This document shows, piece after piece, positions 9,279 through 17,812 of a DNA stretch of 64,000 nt. This DNA is from Stutzerimonas stutzeri (GTDB taxonomy: Bacteria > Pseudomonadota > Gammaproteobacteria > Pseudomonadales > Pseudomonadaceae): positions 1,443,001-1,507,000 of the forward strand of contig NZ_CP036186.1 in assembly GCF_015291885.1 (NCBI RefSeq), in the 5' to 3' direction. Every line of letters begins with the position of its first letter. The first letter of the stretch is position 1. The notes beneath the pieces are model-generated. The model saw nothing but the letters and a program-made list of their open reading frames with translations. It was not told the DNA's origin and did no database searches. The translations under genes and the position numbers were made by a program.

Positions 9279-10427
9279 ATGCTCATCAGTAAACTGCCCA
9301 ACGTTGGCACGACCATCTTCACCACCATGTCCCAGCTGGCGGCGGACACGGGTGCGCTGAATCTCTCCCAGGGCTTTCCCGATTTCGATGGCCCCGATGC
9401 GCTGCGCGAGGCACTGGCCCGCCATGTCATGGCGGGACACAACCAGTATGCACCGATGACCGGATTGCCGGCCCTGCGCGAGCAGGTCGCGGTGAAGGTC
9501 GCCGGGCTGTACGGACGAAAAGTGGATGCCGCCACCGAGGTCACGATAACCCCGGGTGCTACCCAGGCGATCTTCTGTGCGATTCAGGCGGTGATCTGCC
9601 CGGGCGACGAGGTCATCGTCTTCGATCCCTGTTACGACAGTTACGAGCCGTCGGTGCAGCTGGCTGGCGGCGTCTGCATTCATCAGCAACTGAGCCTGCC
9701 GGATTTCCATATCGACTGGCAGCGCCTGGCCGACGCCATTACGCCGCGCACACGGATGATCGTGCTGAATACACCGCACAACCCCAGCGGTGCATTGATC
9801 GATGCGGGTGATCTCGATCGCCTGGCAGCACTGATTCGCGAGCGTGACATCTATCTGCTCAGCGATGAGGTGTACGAGCATCTGGTATTCGACGGGCGCG
9901 AGCATGCCAGCGTGCTGCGTCACGATGAGCTGTATCAGCGTGCGTTCGTCATCAGCTCCTTCGGCAAGACCTACCACGTCACCGGCTGGAAAACCGGGTA
10001 CGTCGTGGCGCCGCCGGCGCTCAGCAGTGAGCTGCGCAAGGTGCACCAATATGTCAGCTTCACAGGGGTTACGCCGCTGCAGTGGGCGCTGGCGGACTTC
10101 ATGGCCGAGCATCCCGAGCACATCAGTGAGTTGCCGGCGTTCTACCAGGCCAAGCGCGATCTGTTCTGCGAGCTGCTTGCAGGCTCGCGTTTACGTTTCA
10201 CCCGGGCTGCCGGGACCTATTTCCAGCTGGCCGATTATTCGGCGATCCGGCCTGATCTCGACGATGTAGCCATGGCTGAATGGCTGACCCGTGAACATGG
10301 CGTTGCGAGCATTCCAATATCGGTTTTCTACCAGAACCCGCCGGCCGATCTGCGGCTGGTGCGCTTCTGCTTTGCCAAACGAGAGGAGACGCTGCGTCAA
10401 GCGGCGGAACGACTATGCGCGATCTGA
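9279..10427 (+). CDS. PLP-dependent methionine aminotransferase (YbdL-like, class I/II fold)
   Basis: 382-aa aminotransferase of fold type I. It contains the substrate/PLP motifs NLSQGFPDFDGPD, YAPMTGLPALREQ, TPGATQAIFCAI, LNTPHNPSGA and the PLP lysine in SSFGKTYHVTGWK (about residue 236). E. coli YbdL prefers methionine and aromatic amino acids, and Pseudomonas relatives are placed in methionine salvage (ketomethiobutyrate transamination). Start at ATG 9279 with GGAAGG upstream. The next gene, an omega-amidase-type hydrolase, overlaps its 3' end by 13 bp; transaminase plus omega-amidase is a recognised pair that makes the transamination irreversible when glutamine is the donor. Confidence 0.88.
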   Translation: MLISKLPNVGTTIFTTMSQLAADTGALNLSQGFPDFDGPDALREALARHVMAGHNQYAPMTGLPALREQVAVKVAGLYGRKVDAATEVTITPGATQAIFCAIQAVICPGDEVIVFDPCYDSYEPSVQLAGGVCIHQQLSLPDFHIDWQRLADAITPRTRMIVLNTPHNPSGALIDAGDLDRLAALIRERDIYLLSDEVYEHLVFDGREHASVLRHDELYQRAFVISSFGKTYHVTGWKTGYVVAPPALSSELRKVHQYVSFTGVTPLQWALADFMAEHPEHISELPAFYQAKRDLFCELLAGSRLRFTRAAGTYFQLADYSAIRPDLDDVAMAEWLTREHGVASIPISVFYQNPPADLRLVRFCFAKREETLRQAAERLCAI

Positions 10428-11209
10428 ACAATCTGCCCGACCTCGAACTCGCGCTGGTGCAGACCAGCCTGATATGGCAGGACGCTGCCGCCAACCACGA
10501 ACGCTTCGCCACCTTGCTGGATCAGGCCCGCGGCGCGGACCTGGTGGTGCTGCCGGAGATGTTCACCACCGGTTTTTCCATGGATTCGGCGGCGCTGGCT
10601 GAGCCGGAAGAGGGGCCGACCTATGCCTGGCTGCGCGCTCAGGCTGCGGGGCTGGACGCAGTAGTTACCGGCAGTGTGATCATCGAGGCGGCCGATGGCA
10701 GCCATCGCAACCGCCTGCTCTGGGCGCGCCCCGATGGTGAGGTGCTGCATTACGACAAGCGCCATTTGTTCCGCATGGCCGGCGAGCACAAGCACTACAC
10801 TCCCGGGCAGCAGCAGGCGCTGTTCGAGGTGAACGGTTGGCGCGTGCGCCCCCTGATCTGTTACGACTTGCGCTTCCCGGTGTGGAGCCGCGATCCACAC
10901 GGCACCGACCTGCTGCTTTACACCGCCAATTGGCCTGCTGCGCGCCGCGACGCCTGGAACCGCCTGCTGCCGGCGCGGGCTATCGAGAATCTTTGCTATG
11001 TCGCAGCGGTCAACCGGGTCGGCGAAGACGGCAAGGGCTATCCCTACAGCGGCGACAGCCAGATACTCGACTTCAAGGGCGATACGCTGCTGAACGGCGA
11101 AGATCGAGACACGGTACTGCGCTGCACGTTGCGCTCGCGCGACTTGGCGACCTTTCGCGAGCGCTTTCCGGCTTATCACGACTGCGATGAGTTCGAGCTG
11201 AAGCCGTAG
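10415..11209 (+). CDS. Nitrilase-superfamily amidohydrolase, omega-amidase (YafV/Nit2-like)
   Basis: 264-aa carbon-nitrogen hydrolase. The Glu-Lys-Cys triad is visible: Glu in VVLPEMFTTGFSMD, Lys in HYDKRHLF and Cys in RPLICYDLRFPVWSR. YafV-type enzymes hydrolyse alpha-ketoglutaramate or ketosuccinamate to the keto acid and ammonia. Overlap with the upstream aminotransferase strongly suggests one transcript and joint function in glutamine-driven transamination and methionine salvage. Substrate assignment is inferred from family and context. Confidence 0.87.
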   Translation: MRDLNNLPDLELALVQTSLIWQDAAANHERFATLLDQARGADLVVLPEMFTTGFSMDSAALAEPEEGPTYAWLRAQAAGLDAVVTGSVIIEAADGSHRNRLLWARPDGEVLHYDKRHLFRMAGEHKHYTPGQQQALFEVNGWRVRPLICYDLRFPVWSRDPHGTDLLLYTANWPAARRDAWNRLLPARAIENLCYVAAVNRVGEDGKGYPYSGDSQILDFKGDTLLNGEDRDTVLRCTLRSRDLATFRERFPAYHDCDEFELKP

Positions 11210-11213
11210 TGGC

Positions 11214-12557
11214 TCAGGGTCGGGTTTGCGCGGCGGGTGTAGTGCCGCGCATCAGCAATAGCGGGAGCCCGGACGCCAGGACCAGGAGCCCGAGCAGCGC
11301 GCCTGCGCCAGCGTACAAGGTGCTTGAGATGAACAATGCCAGGCAGCTGGCGGCGAAGATCAGCGGCAGCGCGGGGTAGAACGGCACCTTGAATGGGCGT
11401 GGAGCATCTGGCTGCAGTTTGCGCAAGCGCGGCAGCGACAGCGCCGTTATGCACATGAAGAACCAGAAGACCGGGGCGGTATAGGCGACCATGGCCTGCA
11501 CGCCGCTCTGGCTTAACGCGCCGAACAGGATCAGCAGCAGCGTAATGGCAGCCTGAACCAGAAGCGCGCGAACGGGTGTCGAGCCGCGCTCGTTCCAAGC
11601 GCCCAGCATCCCAAGCCGTGGGACATCGCGCCCCAGTGCGTAATACACCCGGGCACCGGTAAGAATGGTCGCGTTAATTGTGCTCAGCGCGGTGAGGCAG
11701 ATCAGTAGGCTCAAACCCTGTGCGGCCCAGCTCCCGGTAACAACTTCCAGCAAATCGGCGCCGATCGCATCCGACTGGCGCAGCGCCTGCAGGCCGAAGA
11801 TCTGAAGCAGCGCGATGTTGCTGAGCAGGTAGAGCAGGGTCACGACGACGGTGCCGAGAAGCAGAACCCTGCTCATGTTGCGTCCCGGATCGCGCAGCTC
11901 TCCGGACAAGTAGGCTGTTTCGTTCCACCCGCCGTAAGTAAGCAGCACGAAGACCATGCCCATTCCCAGCATACCGATCCCTCCATCGATGGGTTCGATC
12001 ACCGGCTCTGGCTTGGTCTGTTCAGGTGCGAGCAGGCCGGCGAACATCAGCGTGGTGAGAGCGAGCAGCGTCAGGCCGCTAAGGACCACCTGGATGCGTT
12101 TGGATTGACGGGTGCCGAGCACGTTGAGTGTGGTCAGCAGGACCACGGAGAAGGCCGCATGCAACGCGCCTCCATGATCACCCAAGGGCAGGAGTCGCTG
12201 TGCGTAATCACCGTAGATGAATGCGACGACCGCAATGGCGCCGGTCTGGATAACGGTGCCGCGTGCCCAGGCGAACATCAGCCCTAGCCTGTTCCCCCAG
12301 GCCAGACATAAGTAGTGGTACTCGCCGCCTTCGCTCGGGCAACTTGCGCCAAGCTCCGCATAACAGAGCGCGCCAACCAGCATCAGCACGCCGCCGGCCA
12401 GCCACAAGACGATGTAAGTCGCTGAGCTGTCGGCATGCTGGGCAACCAGTGGTGGAAAGCCGAAGATTCCCACGCCGACCACGACGCCCACCAGCACGGC
12501 GACCCCGTCGAGAACGGAAAGCCCGGTTGCGTGCCGGGTATCTGCGCGAGCGTCCAT
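11214..12557 (-). CDS. APC-superfamily amino acid permease
   Basis: Integral membrane transporter of 447 aa with about 12 hydrophobic helices. The N-terminal segment GVAVLVGVVVGVGIFGFPPLVAQ carries the glycine-rich unwound helix 1 typical of APC transporters, and CYAELGASCPSEGGEYHYL matches helix 3 of the family. It resembles the LAT/serine-threonine exchanger branch more than GABA permeases, but the substrate cannot be read from sequence. The start ATG lies 2 bp after the stop of the exported methyltransferase gene, so the two are coupled. The 3' end faces the amidase gene convergently. Confidence 0.85.
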   Translation of the reverse strand: MDARADTRHATGLSVLDGVAVLVGVVVGVGIFGFPPLVAQHADSSATYIVLWLAGGVLMLVGALCYAELGASCPSEGGEYHYLCLAWGNRLGLMFAWARGTVIQTGAIAVVAFIYGDYAQRLLPLGDHGGALHAAFSVVLLTTLNVLGTRQSKRIQVVLSGLTLLALTTLMFAGLLAPEQTKPEPVIEPIDGGIGMLGMGMVFVLLTYGGWNETAYLSGELRDPGRNMSRVLLLGTVVVTLLYLLSNIALLQIFGLQALRQSDAIGADLLEVVTGSWAAQGLSLLICLTALSTINATILTGARVYYALGRDVPRLGMLGAWNERGSTPVRALLVQAAITLLLILFGALSQSGVQAMVAYTAPVFWFFMCITALSLPRLRKLQPDAPRPFKVPFYPALPLIFAASCLALFISSTLYAGAGALLGLLVLASGLPLLLMRGTTPAAQTRP

Positions 12558-12559
12558 GC

Positions 12560-13360
12560 TCAGCTGCGCCGCGCGCTCCAACCAGCCGCTGAGCCTTCGC
12601 CTTTCAGCGCGCTGATGCGATCACCTTCGACCTTTCCGGCGTATTGCTTGCCACCGACGTCGAAGTGGATCACGTCCCCTTCGATGCTGCCGCTCACGGC
12701 GTTCTGTAAACCACCGGAGCTGGCGACCCCGAGTACCTGCTGAAACTGCTGCTGCAGATCGAGGATGAAGCGCCCGTCAGGCGTCTCGACCTCCCAGCGA
12801 CCCTCGACCTTTGCCGGAACGATCCACAGGTAGACATAGCTGCCGCCGATATAGTCCGTGCGGTCGGCTGTCCAGTCGTCCATGCCGAACGCGTGGGACA
12901 CTACCCGCGTGCCGGGCTTCAGCGTGTCGAGGATGACCGGGCGCAGGCGCATGTTCAAACGGGGCAGCAAGTACATGGTCAGCACCGTCGCCTCGGAAAT
13001 GTCCTTCTTGAACAAGTCGCCCTGTTCAAAGCTGACCTTGTCGGTTACGCCAGCCGATTTCGCATTGGCCTCGGCTTCCTCTACCCGTTCGGGGTCCAGG
13101 TCGATACCCACGGCCGAGTCGGCGCCGCGATCACGGACGGCGGCGATGGCGATGCGCCCGTCGCCGGAGCCGAGATCGATGACGGTATCGCCGGCCTTCA
13201 CGTTGGCCATCTCAAGCATCCGGGCGACCACACGGTCCGGCGTTGGCACATAAGGCACGTCGAGCTCTGGCGCGTCCTGCGCATGGGCGACAGTCAGCGT
13301 GGCGATTAGAAAAGGCAGCGCGATGAGTAAAGCGGGACAGCGAGCGAACGCGAGTGACAT
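12560..13360 (-). CDS. Exported class I SAM-dependent methyltransferase-fold protein (FAM173-like) with C-terminal beta extension
   Basis: 266-aa protein beginning with a clear Sec signal (LLIALPFLIATLTVAHA, cleavage about residue 27). A Rossmann methyltransferase domain follows: motif I VIDLGSGDGRI (about 60-70), acidic residue in GIDLDPE, and YVPTPDRVV before it. The VPTP element, DLGSGDGRI and LTMYLLPRLN resemble the FAM173/ATPSc-KMT protein-lysine methyltransferases. Residues from about 185 to the end form a separate beta-rich region. Both the signal peptide and the SAM site look intact, which is odd because the periplasm is not known to contain SAM. It could be a non-catalytic binder or remain membrane-anchored facing the cytoplasm. 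Confidence 0.8.
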   Translation of the reverse strand: MSLAFARCPALLIALPFLIATLTVAHAQDAPELDVPYVPTPDRVVARMLEMANVKAGDTVIDLGSGDGRIAIAAVRDRGADSAVGIDLDPERVEEAEANAKSAGVTDKVSFEQGDLFKKDISEATVLTMYLLPRLNMRLRPVILDTLKPGTRVVSHAFGMDDWTADRTDYIGGSYVYLWIVPAKVEGRWEVETPDGRFILDLQQQFQQVLGVASSGGLQNAVSGSIEGDVIHFDVGGKQYAGKVEGDRISALKGEGSAAGWSARRS

Positions 13361-13570
13361 GAATTATCCCCTAGGCGAGTTCCAGCCCCGTTCGGCTTGG
13401 CTGGGGCGTTAATGTCCCGACCCGGCCACCGCCACAAGGTTCTCGGCGCAGGGCTACGGACGATGCGCAAGATGTCGAAACGCACCCGCAAAGACCCGTC
13501 GATAGACGCTTTGGCCGAGTATTGGCAGCTTGTAACCCGATGTGAAAGTGCGACGCCGAAGGCGCCTCGG
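13361..13570. other. Intergenic stretch with a palindromic hairpin
   Basis: No convincing gene. CCAGCC...GGCTGG at about 13382-13403 can form a hairpin but has no T-run. The region separates two minus-strand transcription units and probably holds the promoter of the exported methyltransferase gene. Confidence 0.4.
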
Positions 13571-13963
13571 CTACTTTCTGACCGACTCGTGAGTGACGGC
13601 ATTGCGCCGCCGGCGCCACAGCAGCCAGCCGTAGATGAGCAGGTTGACCAGCACTACGACGGCAGCCAGCACGTACTGAACCGGAGTGCTCAGCCAGGCC
13701 GGATAGATCAGTGGCAGCAGATAGTGCTCGATGAAACCGGCCCGGTAGCCCGCGTCGCCCGCCAGGTGTCGCAGCAGATTTTCCCAGTACGTCAACGGGC
13801 AGGGGCGTCCGGTCAGTTCGACGAACACGCCCCAGACGATCGCCGGAATGTGCAGCAGTACAAAGCCGCGTTTCCACGCGACCAGCAAGCCGCCAAACAG
13901 CACGAAGAGAATGAAACCGAGGTGCAGGAGCAACACGGCGTCCGCGCCAACACGATAGAACAT
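13571..13963 (-). CDS. DUF2784 family inner-membrane protein
   Basis: 130-aa protein with four predicted hydrophobic helices (ADAVLLLHLGFILFVLFGG, GFVLLHIPAIVWGVFVEL, a weaker one around HYLLPLIYPAWL, and VLAAVVVLVNLLIYGWLLW). The conserved RPCPLTYWEN motif between helices 2 and 3 identifies the DUF2784 family, whose function is unknown. GGAG precedes its ATG, and it follows the DUF2238-type gene by only 4 bp, so it is the last cistron of an endA-DUF2238-DUF2784 group. Confidence 0.85.
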   Translation of the reverse strand: MFYRVGADAVLLLHLGFILFVLFGGLLVAWKRGFVLLHIPAIVWGVFVELTGRPCPLTYWENLLRHLAGDAGYRAGFIEHYLLPLIYPAWLSTPVQYVLAAVVVLVNLLIYGWLLWRRRRNAVTHESVRK

Positions 13964-13967
13964 CGCG

Positions 13968-14594
13968 CTACTCCGCCTTGTCCGGACGGCTCATGCGTGT
14001 GATCTGACCATCCTGTACCCTCGCCAGCAGGGCGACGGACCAGAGCGCTCCAAGCAGTGCCATGAGCATGTCCGATTGGGTATCCCACGGGTCGCCTTGG
14101 GTTCCGAGAAAGTCCTCTGCGCCTTGTCCGGCAATGAGTGCCACCCACCACTCGATCAGCTCATAGAACGCGCTGAACGCCAGCGCGACGCAGACTGCGA
14201 GAAAGCCCAGCATTCTCCCAGGTGCAATGAAACGCAGGCGTAGCAGGATCTCCCGAGCGAGCAGGGCAGGTGTCACGCCCTGAATGAAATGCCCCAGTTT
14301 GTCGTATGGATTGCGGCTGAGGTCGAACCACTCCTGCACCCAGAACCCCGGCGGGACTCGCGCGTAGGTGTAGGTGCCGCCGAGGATCAGGATCAGCGCA
14401 TGAACGGCGATCACCACGTAGAGCAGTCGCGTCAGCGGAAGGCGCTGGTGGCTCCACAGTAGCAGGGGCGCAGCAATCAGTACCGGAGATACTTCCAGCA
14501 ACCAGGTGGCACGGTCATACGGAGCGATGGCGGAGCAGACCAGCGCCAGCAGCACAACCAATCCCAGCGTTGAATAGAGCGTTTTGTCCTGCAT
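13968..14594 (-). CDS. DUF2238 family integral membrane protein (YjdF-like)
   Basis: 208-aa polytopic protein with about six hydrophobic segments. The signature GTYTYARVPPGFWVQEWFDL then NPYDKLGHFIQG, and later FYELIEWW and GDPWDTQSDM, match the DUF2238/YjdF family. The conserved Asp, His and Glu residues at membrane faces suggest a membrane enzyme or VanZ-related fold, but no function is established. I chose ATG 14594 rather than an upstream in-frame ATG, because the extension would overlap endA and has no hydrophobic character. Confidence 0.82.
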   Translation of the reverse strand: MQDKTLYSTLGLVVLLALVCSAIAPYDRATWLLEVSPVLIAAPLLLWSHQRLPLTRLLYVVIAVHALILILGGTYTYARVPPGFWVQEWFDLSRNPYDKLGHFIQGVTPALLAREILLRLRFIAPGRMLGFLAVCVALAFSAFYELIEWWVALIAGQGAEDFLGTQGDPWDTQSDMLMALLGALWSVALLARVQDGQITRMSRPDKAE

Positions 14595-14676
14595 CGGGTT
14601 AGCCGTCGTGATCGATCCAGCCGGCAGCATGCCGGGGAGCCAGACGGCCTGCAACCGGACGCAGGCGCGTGGTGTT

Positions 14677-15408
14677 TCAACCCTGGCGGCCGGCTGCCGT
14701 TGCCGAGCGGGAGATCGAACGATTGCAGCGCCGCAGATCGACTTCACCGACATAGGTATTGGCGTTGCCCTGCACGCAGGCGATGCGCTGGTTGCGCGTG
14801 CGCTCCCATTCGCTGACCGGGTGCTGGCGGTTCCAGATGTCGTACAGGCGCTGGTCTTGCTTCGACAGGCGCAGCTTGTAGCGCTCGCTCATGTACAGAT
14901 AGGTGCGGGCGATGGCGCCGCGGCTGTACTCGGGCGGCATAGCCGTGCGCTGTTTGAAGTTCACCACGAAGGGGCAGGCGCCGTACTGGCTGGGCTTTTC
15001 GCTAAGCATGCCGAAACCGAAGTTGCTGCGGTCACCGTTTACCTCGCCGACCACCGGGACCAGGTTGTGCAGATCAGCTTCGGCCAGGCTGAAAACGGGG
15101 TCCTTGGCGGTGCACTGCTTGCGCCCGCCCTGTTGCCAGCACTGACGCTGATGGCCGATGACCCAGGCCGGAACGATGTGTTCCCACTCGACCCGTTCTG
15201 CGCGCTTGGGCTGCTTGCGCGGGACGTAGCCGCAGCTGCGCAGGTCGATGCGATTGCCCTTGAAGCTGCAGCCGCAGTAGAAGTCCACCGGTCGGTCGGC
15301 ATAAAGCGTCCAGGCGACCTTCTTCGCTTCACGGAAGGTGCGAGGAGCATCGGCATAAGTAATGGTGCAGCAGAACAGGGCAAGCAGGAAGAGACTGAGG
15401 CGACGCAT
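14677..15408 (-). CDS. endA: Endonuclease I family secreted/periplasmic nuclease (EndA/Dns)
   Basis: 243-aa nuclease with an N-terminal signal peptide (RLSLFLLALFCCTITYADA). The endonuclease I core shows EWEHIVPAW, DLHNLVPVVGEVNGDRSNF and CPFVVN; the His in EHIVPA and Asn/Asp residues in DLHNL...NGDRSN form the beta-beta-alpha metal site. Several cysteines (CGCSF, RSCGY, RQC, KQC, ACPF) fit disulfide-stabilised Dns-type enzymes that degrade extracellular or periplasmic DNA. It heads the group leading to the DUF2238 and DUF2784 membrane proteins. Confidence 0.9.
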   Translation of the reverse strand: MRRLSLFLLALFCCTITYADAPRTFREAKKVAWTLYADRPVDFYCGCSFKGNRIDLRSCGYVPRKQPKRAERVEWEHIVPAWVIGHQRQCWQQGGRKQCTAKDPVFSLAEADLHNLVPVVGEVNGDRSNFGFGMLSEKPSQYGACPFVVNFKQRTAMPPEYSRGAIARTYLYMSERYKLRLSKQDQRLYDIWNRQHPVSEWERTRNQRIACVQGNANTYVGEVDLRRCNRSISRSATAAGRQG

Positions 15409-15510
15409 GGAATTCTCGACAACTGAACGAGTGTCGCATCCATGCGCGGGCCGGCATCTTACCTGTCAGTTAATTAAAAGTCATAAAAAACAATGGTTTG
15501 CCTGATGTCA

Positions 15511-16365
15511 TCAGGCCTTCATCTGACCCAGTTGATTGATTTGCAGGGAGGCGAGAATGATTGCGCCGCCGACCGCTAGCAGTATCAGGTTGGTCGTAGT
15601 GCCCCAGAACAGTAGATTGAGCACCAGACCCACCGGCACCGCCATGTTGTTCATCACCGCCAGGGTGCCGGCATCGACCAGCGTCGCGCCCTTGTTCCAA
15701 CAGAACTGGCCGATGGCCGTGGCCAGTACACCCATCCAGATCAGAACCGCACATTGCGTCGTCGTGGTCGGCAGTTTCTCGGCGTTACCGAACAGCAGCC
15801 AGGCCGGCAGCACGATCAGCAGTGCGCCGAGGAAGAAGTAGCCGAAGCGACGGTGCAATGGCACGTCGGAGGGGTAACGCTGCGTCAGATGCTTGTAGAA
15901 CACCTGGCCGGCGGCGAAGGTGAAGTTGGCCAGCTGCATGAGCAGGAAGCCGCCGAGAAAGTCGCCGGAGACGCCGTCGTAACGGATGAGCCCGGCACCG
16001 AACACCGCGACGGCTGCCGCGACCAGCGCCCAGGGGTTGAAGCGACGGTTGAGCGCGTCGTCGATCAGCGTCACGTGCAGCGGAGTGAGCACGGTGAACA
16101 GCAGCACCTCGGCGACCGTCAGCACGTTGAAGCTCATGTACAGGCATAGGTAGGTGACGCCGAATTGCAGCGCGCCGACCAGGGTCACGCCGGCGATGAA
16201 GCCGGGCGCCACACCGCGCCAGCGGGTCAGCGGCAGGAACACCAGACCGGCGAGAATCACCCGCGTCAGCACGGCGAAATAGCTGTCCACCTGGCCGGCC
16301 AGGTAGACGCCGATCAGGTTGAAGGAAAAGGCCCAGAGCAGGGTGACGAAGATCAGATAGCGCAT
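15511..16365 (-). CDS. DMT-superfamily transporter (EamA domains)
   Basis: 284-aa inner-membrane protein with about ten helices arranged as two EamA repeats (first from residue 1, second from about residue 150). It matches the carboxylate/amino-acid exporter-like branch of the drug/metabolite transporter superfamily; substrate unknown. Start ATG 16365 is well supported by GGAGG eight bases upstream. Downstream on its strand lie about 70 AT-rich bases and then the divergently promoted endA. Confidence 0.87.
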   Translation of the reverse strand: MRYLIFVTLLWAFSFNLIGVYLAGQVDSYFAVLTRVILAGLVFLPLTRWRGVAPGFIAGVTLVGALQFGVTYLCLYMSFNVLTVAEVLLFTVLTPLHVTLIDDALNRRFNPWALVAAAVAVFGAGLIRYDGVSGDFLGGFLLMQLANFTFAAGQVFYKHLTQRYPSDVPLHRRFGYFFLGALLIVLPAWLLFGNAEKLPTTTTQCAVLIWMGVLATAIGQFCWNKGATLVDAGTLAVMNNMAVPVGLVLNLLFWGTTTNLILLAVGGAIILASLQINQLGQMKA

Positions 16366-16420
16366 GCCGCCTCCATGACGAAGGCGGGCGACCTTAGCGG
16401 CTGCGCATGAAAGAGGGAAG

Positions 16421-16449
16421 GGCTGGCGCGCCTGCGGGGCCCGCCAGCC
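16421..16449 (-). terminator. Weak hairpin after the alcohol dehydrogenase gene
   Basis: GGCTGGCG and CGCCAGCC can pair around a 13-base loop. On the minus strand the stem is followed by CTTCCCTCTTTC, a pyrimidine-rich but imperfect tail. It would lie between the alcohol dehydrogenase gene and the DMT transporter gene. Confidence 0.35.
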
Positions 16450-16455
16450 GAACGA

Positions 16456-17511
16456 TCAGGCCGCCTTCAGGGTGGCCATGTCGATGACGAAGCGGTACTT
16501 CACGTCGCTCTTGAGCATGCGCTCGTAGGCTTCGTTGATGTCCTGCATGCGGATCATCTCGATGTCCGAGACGATGCCGTGCTCGGCGCAGAAGTCGAGC
16601 ATCTCCTGGGTTTCGGCGATGCCGCCGATCAGCGAGCCGGCGATGCGGCGGCGCTTGAAGATCAGGCCGAACACGCTGGGTGACGGATGCGGCGAAGCCG
16701 GTGCGCCGACCAGCGTCATGGTGGCGTCGCGCTTGAGCAGATTCACGAACGCATCGAGGTTGTGCGGCGCGGCAACGGTGTTGAGGATGAAGTCGAAGCT
16801 GTTGGCGTGAGCCGCCATCTCGTCCTTGTTCTTCGACACCACCACTTCGGACGCGCCAAGACGCAAGGCATCTTCCCGCTTGTCTGGCGAGGTGGTGAAC
16901 AGCACGACCTTCGCCCCCATGGCGTTGGCGATCTTCACCGCCATATGGCCGAGCCCGCCGAGGCCGACTACACCGACCTTCTGCCCCGGGCCAACATTCC
17001 ACTGGCGCAGCGGCGAGTAGGTGGTGATGCCCGCGCAAAGCAGCGGCGCGACTGCGGCGAGATTGTCAGTGTGGTTGATGCGCAGCACGTACTTCTCATC
17101 CACCACAATATTGTCCGAATAGCCGCCGAGGGTGTTCTCGCCACCGCCGAAGGCTGGACCGTTGTAAGTGCCGACGAAGCCGTTCTCGCAATATTGCTCC
17201 AGCCCCTCGCCACAAGACGAGCAAGTGCGGCAGCTGTCGACCAGGCAGCCAACGCCGGCAATATCGCCCGCCTTGAACTTGCTGACGTTCGCGCCGACGG
17301 CGCTTATGCGGCCGACGATCTCGTGGCCGGGCACCGAGGGATACAGGGTGTTGTTCCACTCGTTGCGTGCGGTATGCAGGTCCGAATGGCAGACGCCGCA
17401 GAAGAGAATCTCGATCTGTACGTCGTTAGGCCCAACTTCGCGGCGCGAAAATGAGTAGGGGGCAAGTGGGGCGCTCGGGTCGAGGGCGGCGTAACCGATG
17501 CTGTTGCTCAT
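16456..17511 (-). CDS. Zinc-dependent NAD(P)H alcohol dehydrogenase (YahK/cinnamyl-alcohol type)
   Basis: 351-aa MDR enzyme interconverting aldehydes and alcohols. Catalytic zinc ligands are in LFCGVCHSDLH and GHEIVGR; the structural zinc is bound by the cysteines of DSCRTCSSCGEGLEQYC; the cofactor fold is GLGGLGHMAVKIANAMGA. The HSDLHTARNEW and PGHE context matches the YahK/CAD group that prefers NADPH and reduces aldehydes. AGGAG precedes the ATG. It stands alone, upstream of a gene-free 300-bp stretch. Confidence 0.9.
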   Translation of the reverse strand: MSNSIGYAALDPSAPLAPYSFSRREVGPNDVQIEILFCGVCHSDLHTARNEWNNTLYPSVPGHEIVGRISAVGANVSKFKAGDIAGVGCLVDSCRTCSSCGEGLEQYCENGFVGTYNGPAFGGGENTLGGYSDNIVVDEKYVLRINHTDNLAAVAPLLCAGITTYSPLRQWNVGPGQKVGVVGLGGLGHMAVKIANAMGAKVVLFTTSPDKREDALRLGASEVVVSKNKDEMAAHANSFDFILNTVAAPHNLDAFVNLLKRDATMTLVGAPASPHPSPSVFGLIFKRRRIAGSLIGGIAETQEMLDFCAEHGIVSDIEMIRMQDINEAYERMLKSDVKYRFVIDMATLKAA

Positions 17512-17812
17512 GACGGCTCCTTTGTTCGTTCGGGATTTGCAGAGGCCAAGCCTAACGGCAGCGGAAACAGGAGCGTTTGCACAATCCTGCCGATGGCTGA
17601 CGTGTTTCTGCCGAATTGCCGGGGCTTGGCTGGCTGAGTTGGGAGGGTATTGGGAGGCGAACAGTTCAGTCGTTCACCGCTGCTGGTCGCGACCGGCGAC
17701 GCGTGGCGGTGCTGTAGCAAGGTGCCGGCGCCATCAGTGATGGCGCCGGCGGGACGAGCTTGCCGGCGTGGCGCTCAGGAATGGCGAGCCCGATGGGCTT
17801 CGCCGCAGGGGG
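17512..17812. other. Gene-free 300 bp between leuA and the alcohol dehydrogenase gene
   Basis: I see no credible gene here. It should contain the alcohol dehydrogenase promoter and the leuA 3' end. The only clear structure is the perfect 13-bp inverted repeat at 17724-17750, listed separately. Confidence 0.5.
17724..17750. repeat. Perfect 13-bp inverted repeat (hairpin)
   Basis: GCCGGCGCCATCA and TGATGGCGCCGGC flank one base. As RNA this is a very stable hairpin (about 12 bp with a 3-base loop). It lies 60-90 bp downstream of the leuA stop and has no T-run on either side, so it may act as an mRNA 3'-end stabiliser or belong to a repeated palindromic family. Confidence 0.65.
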
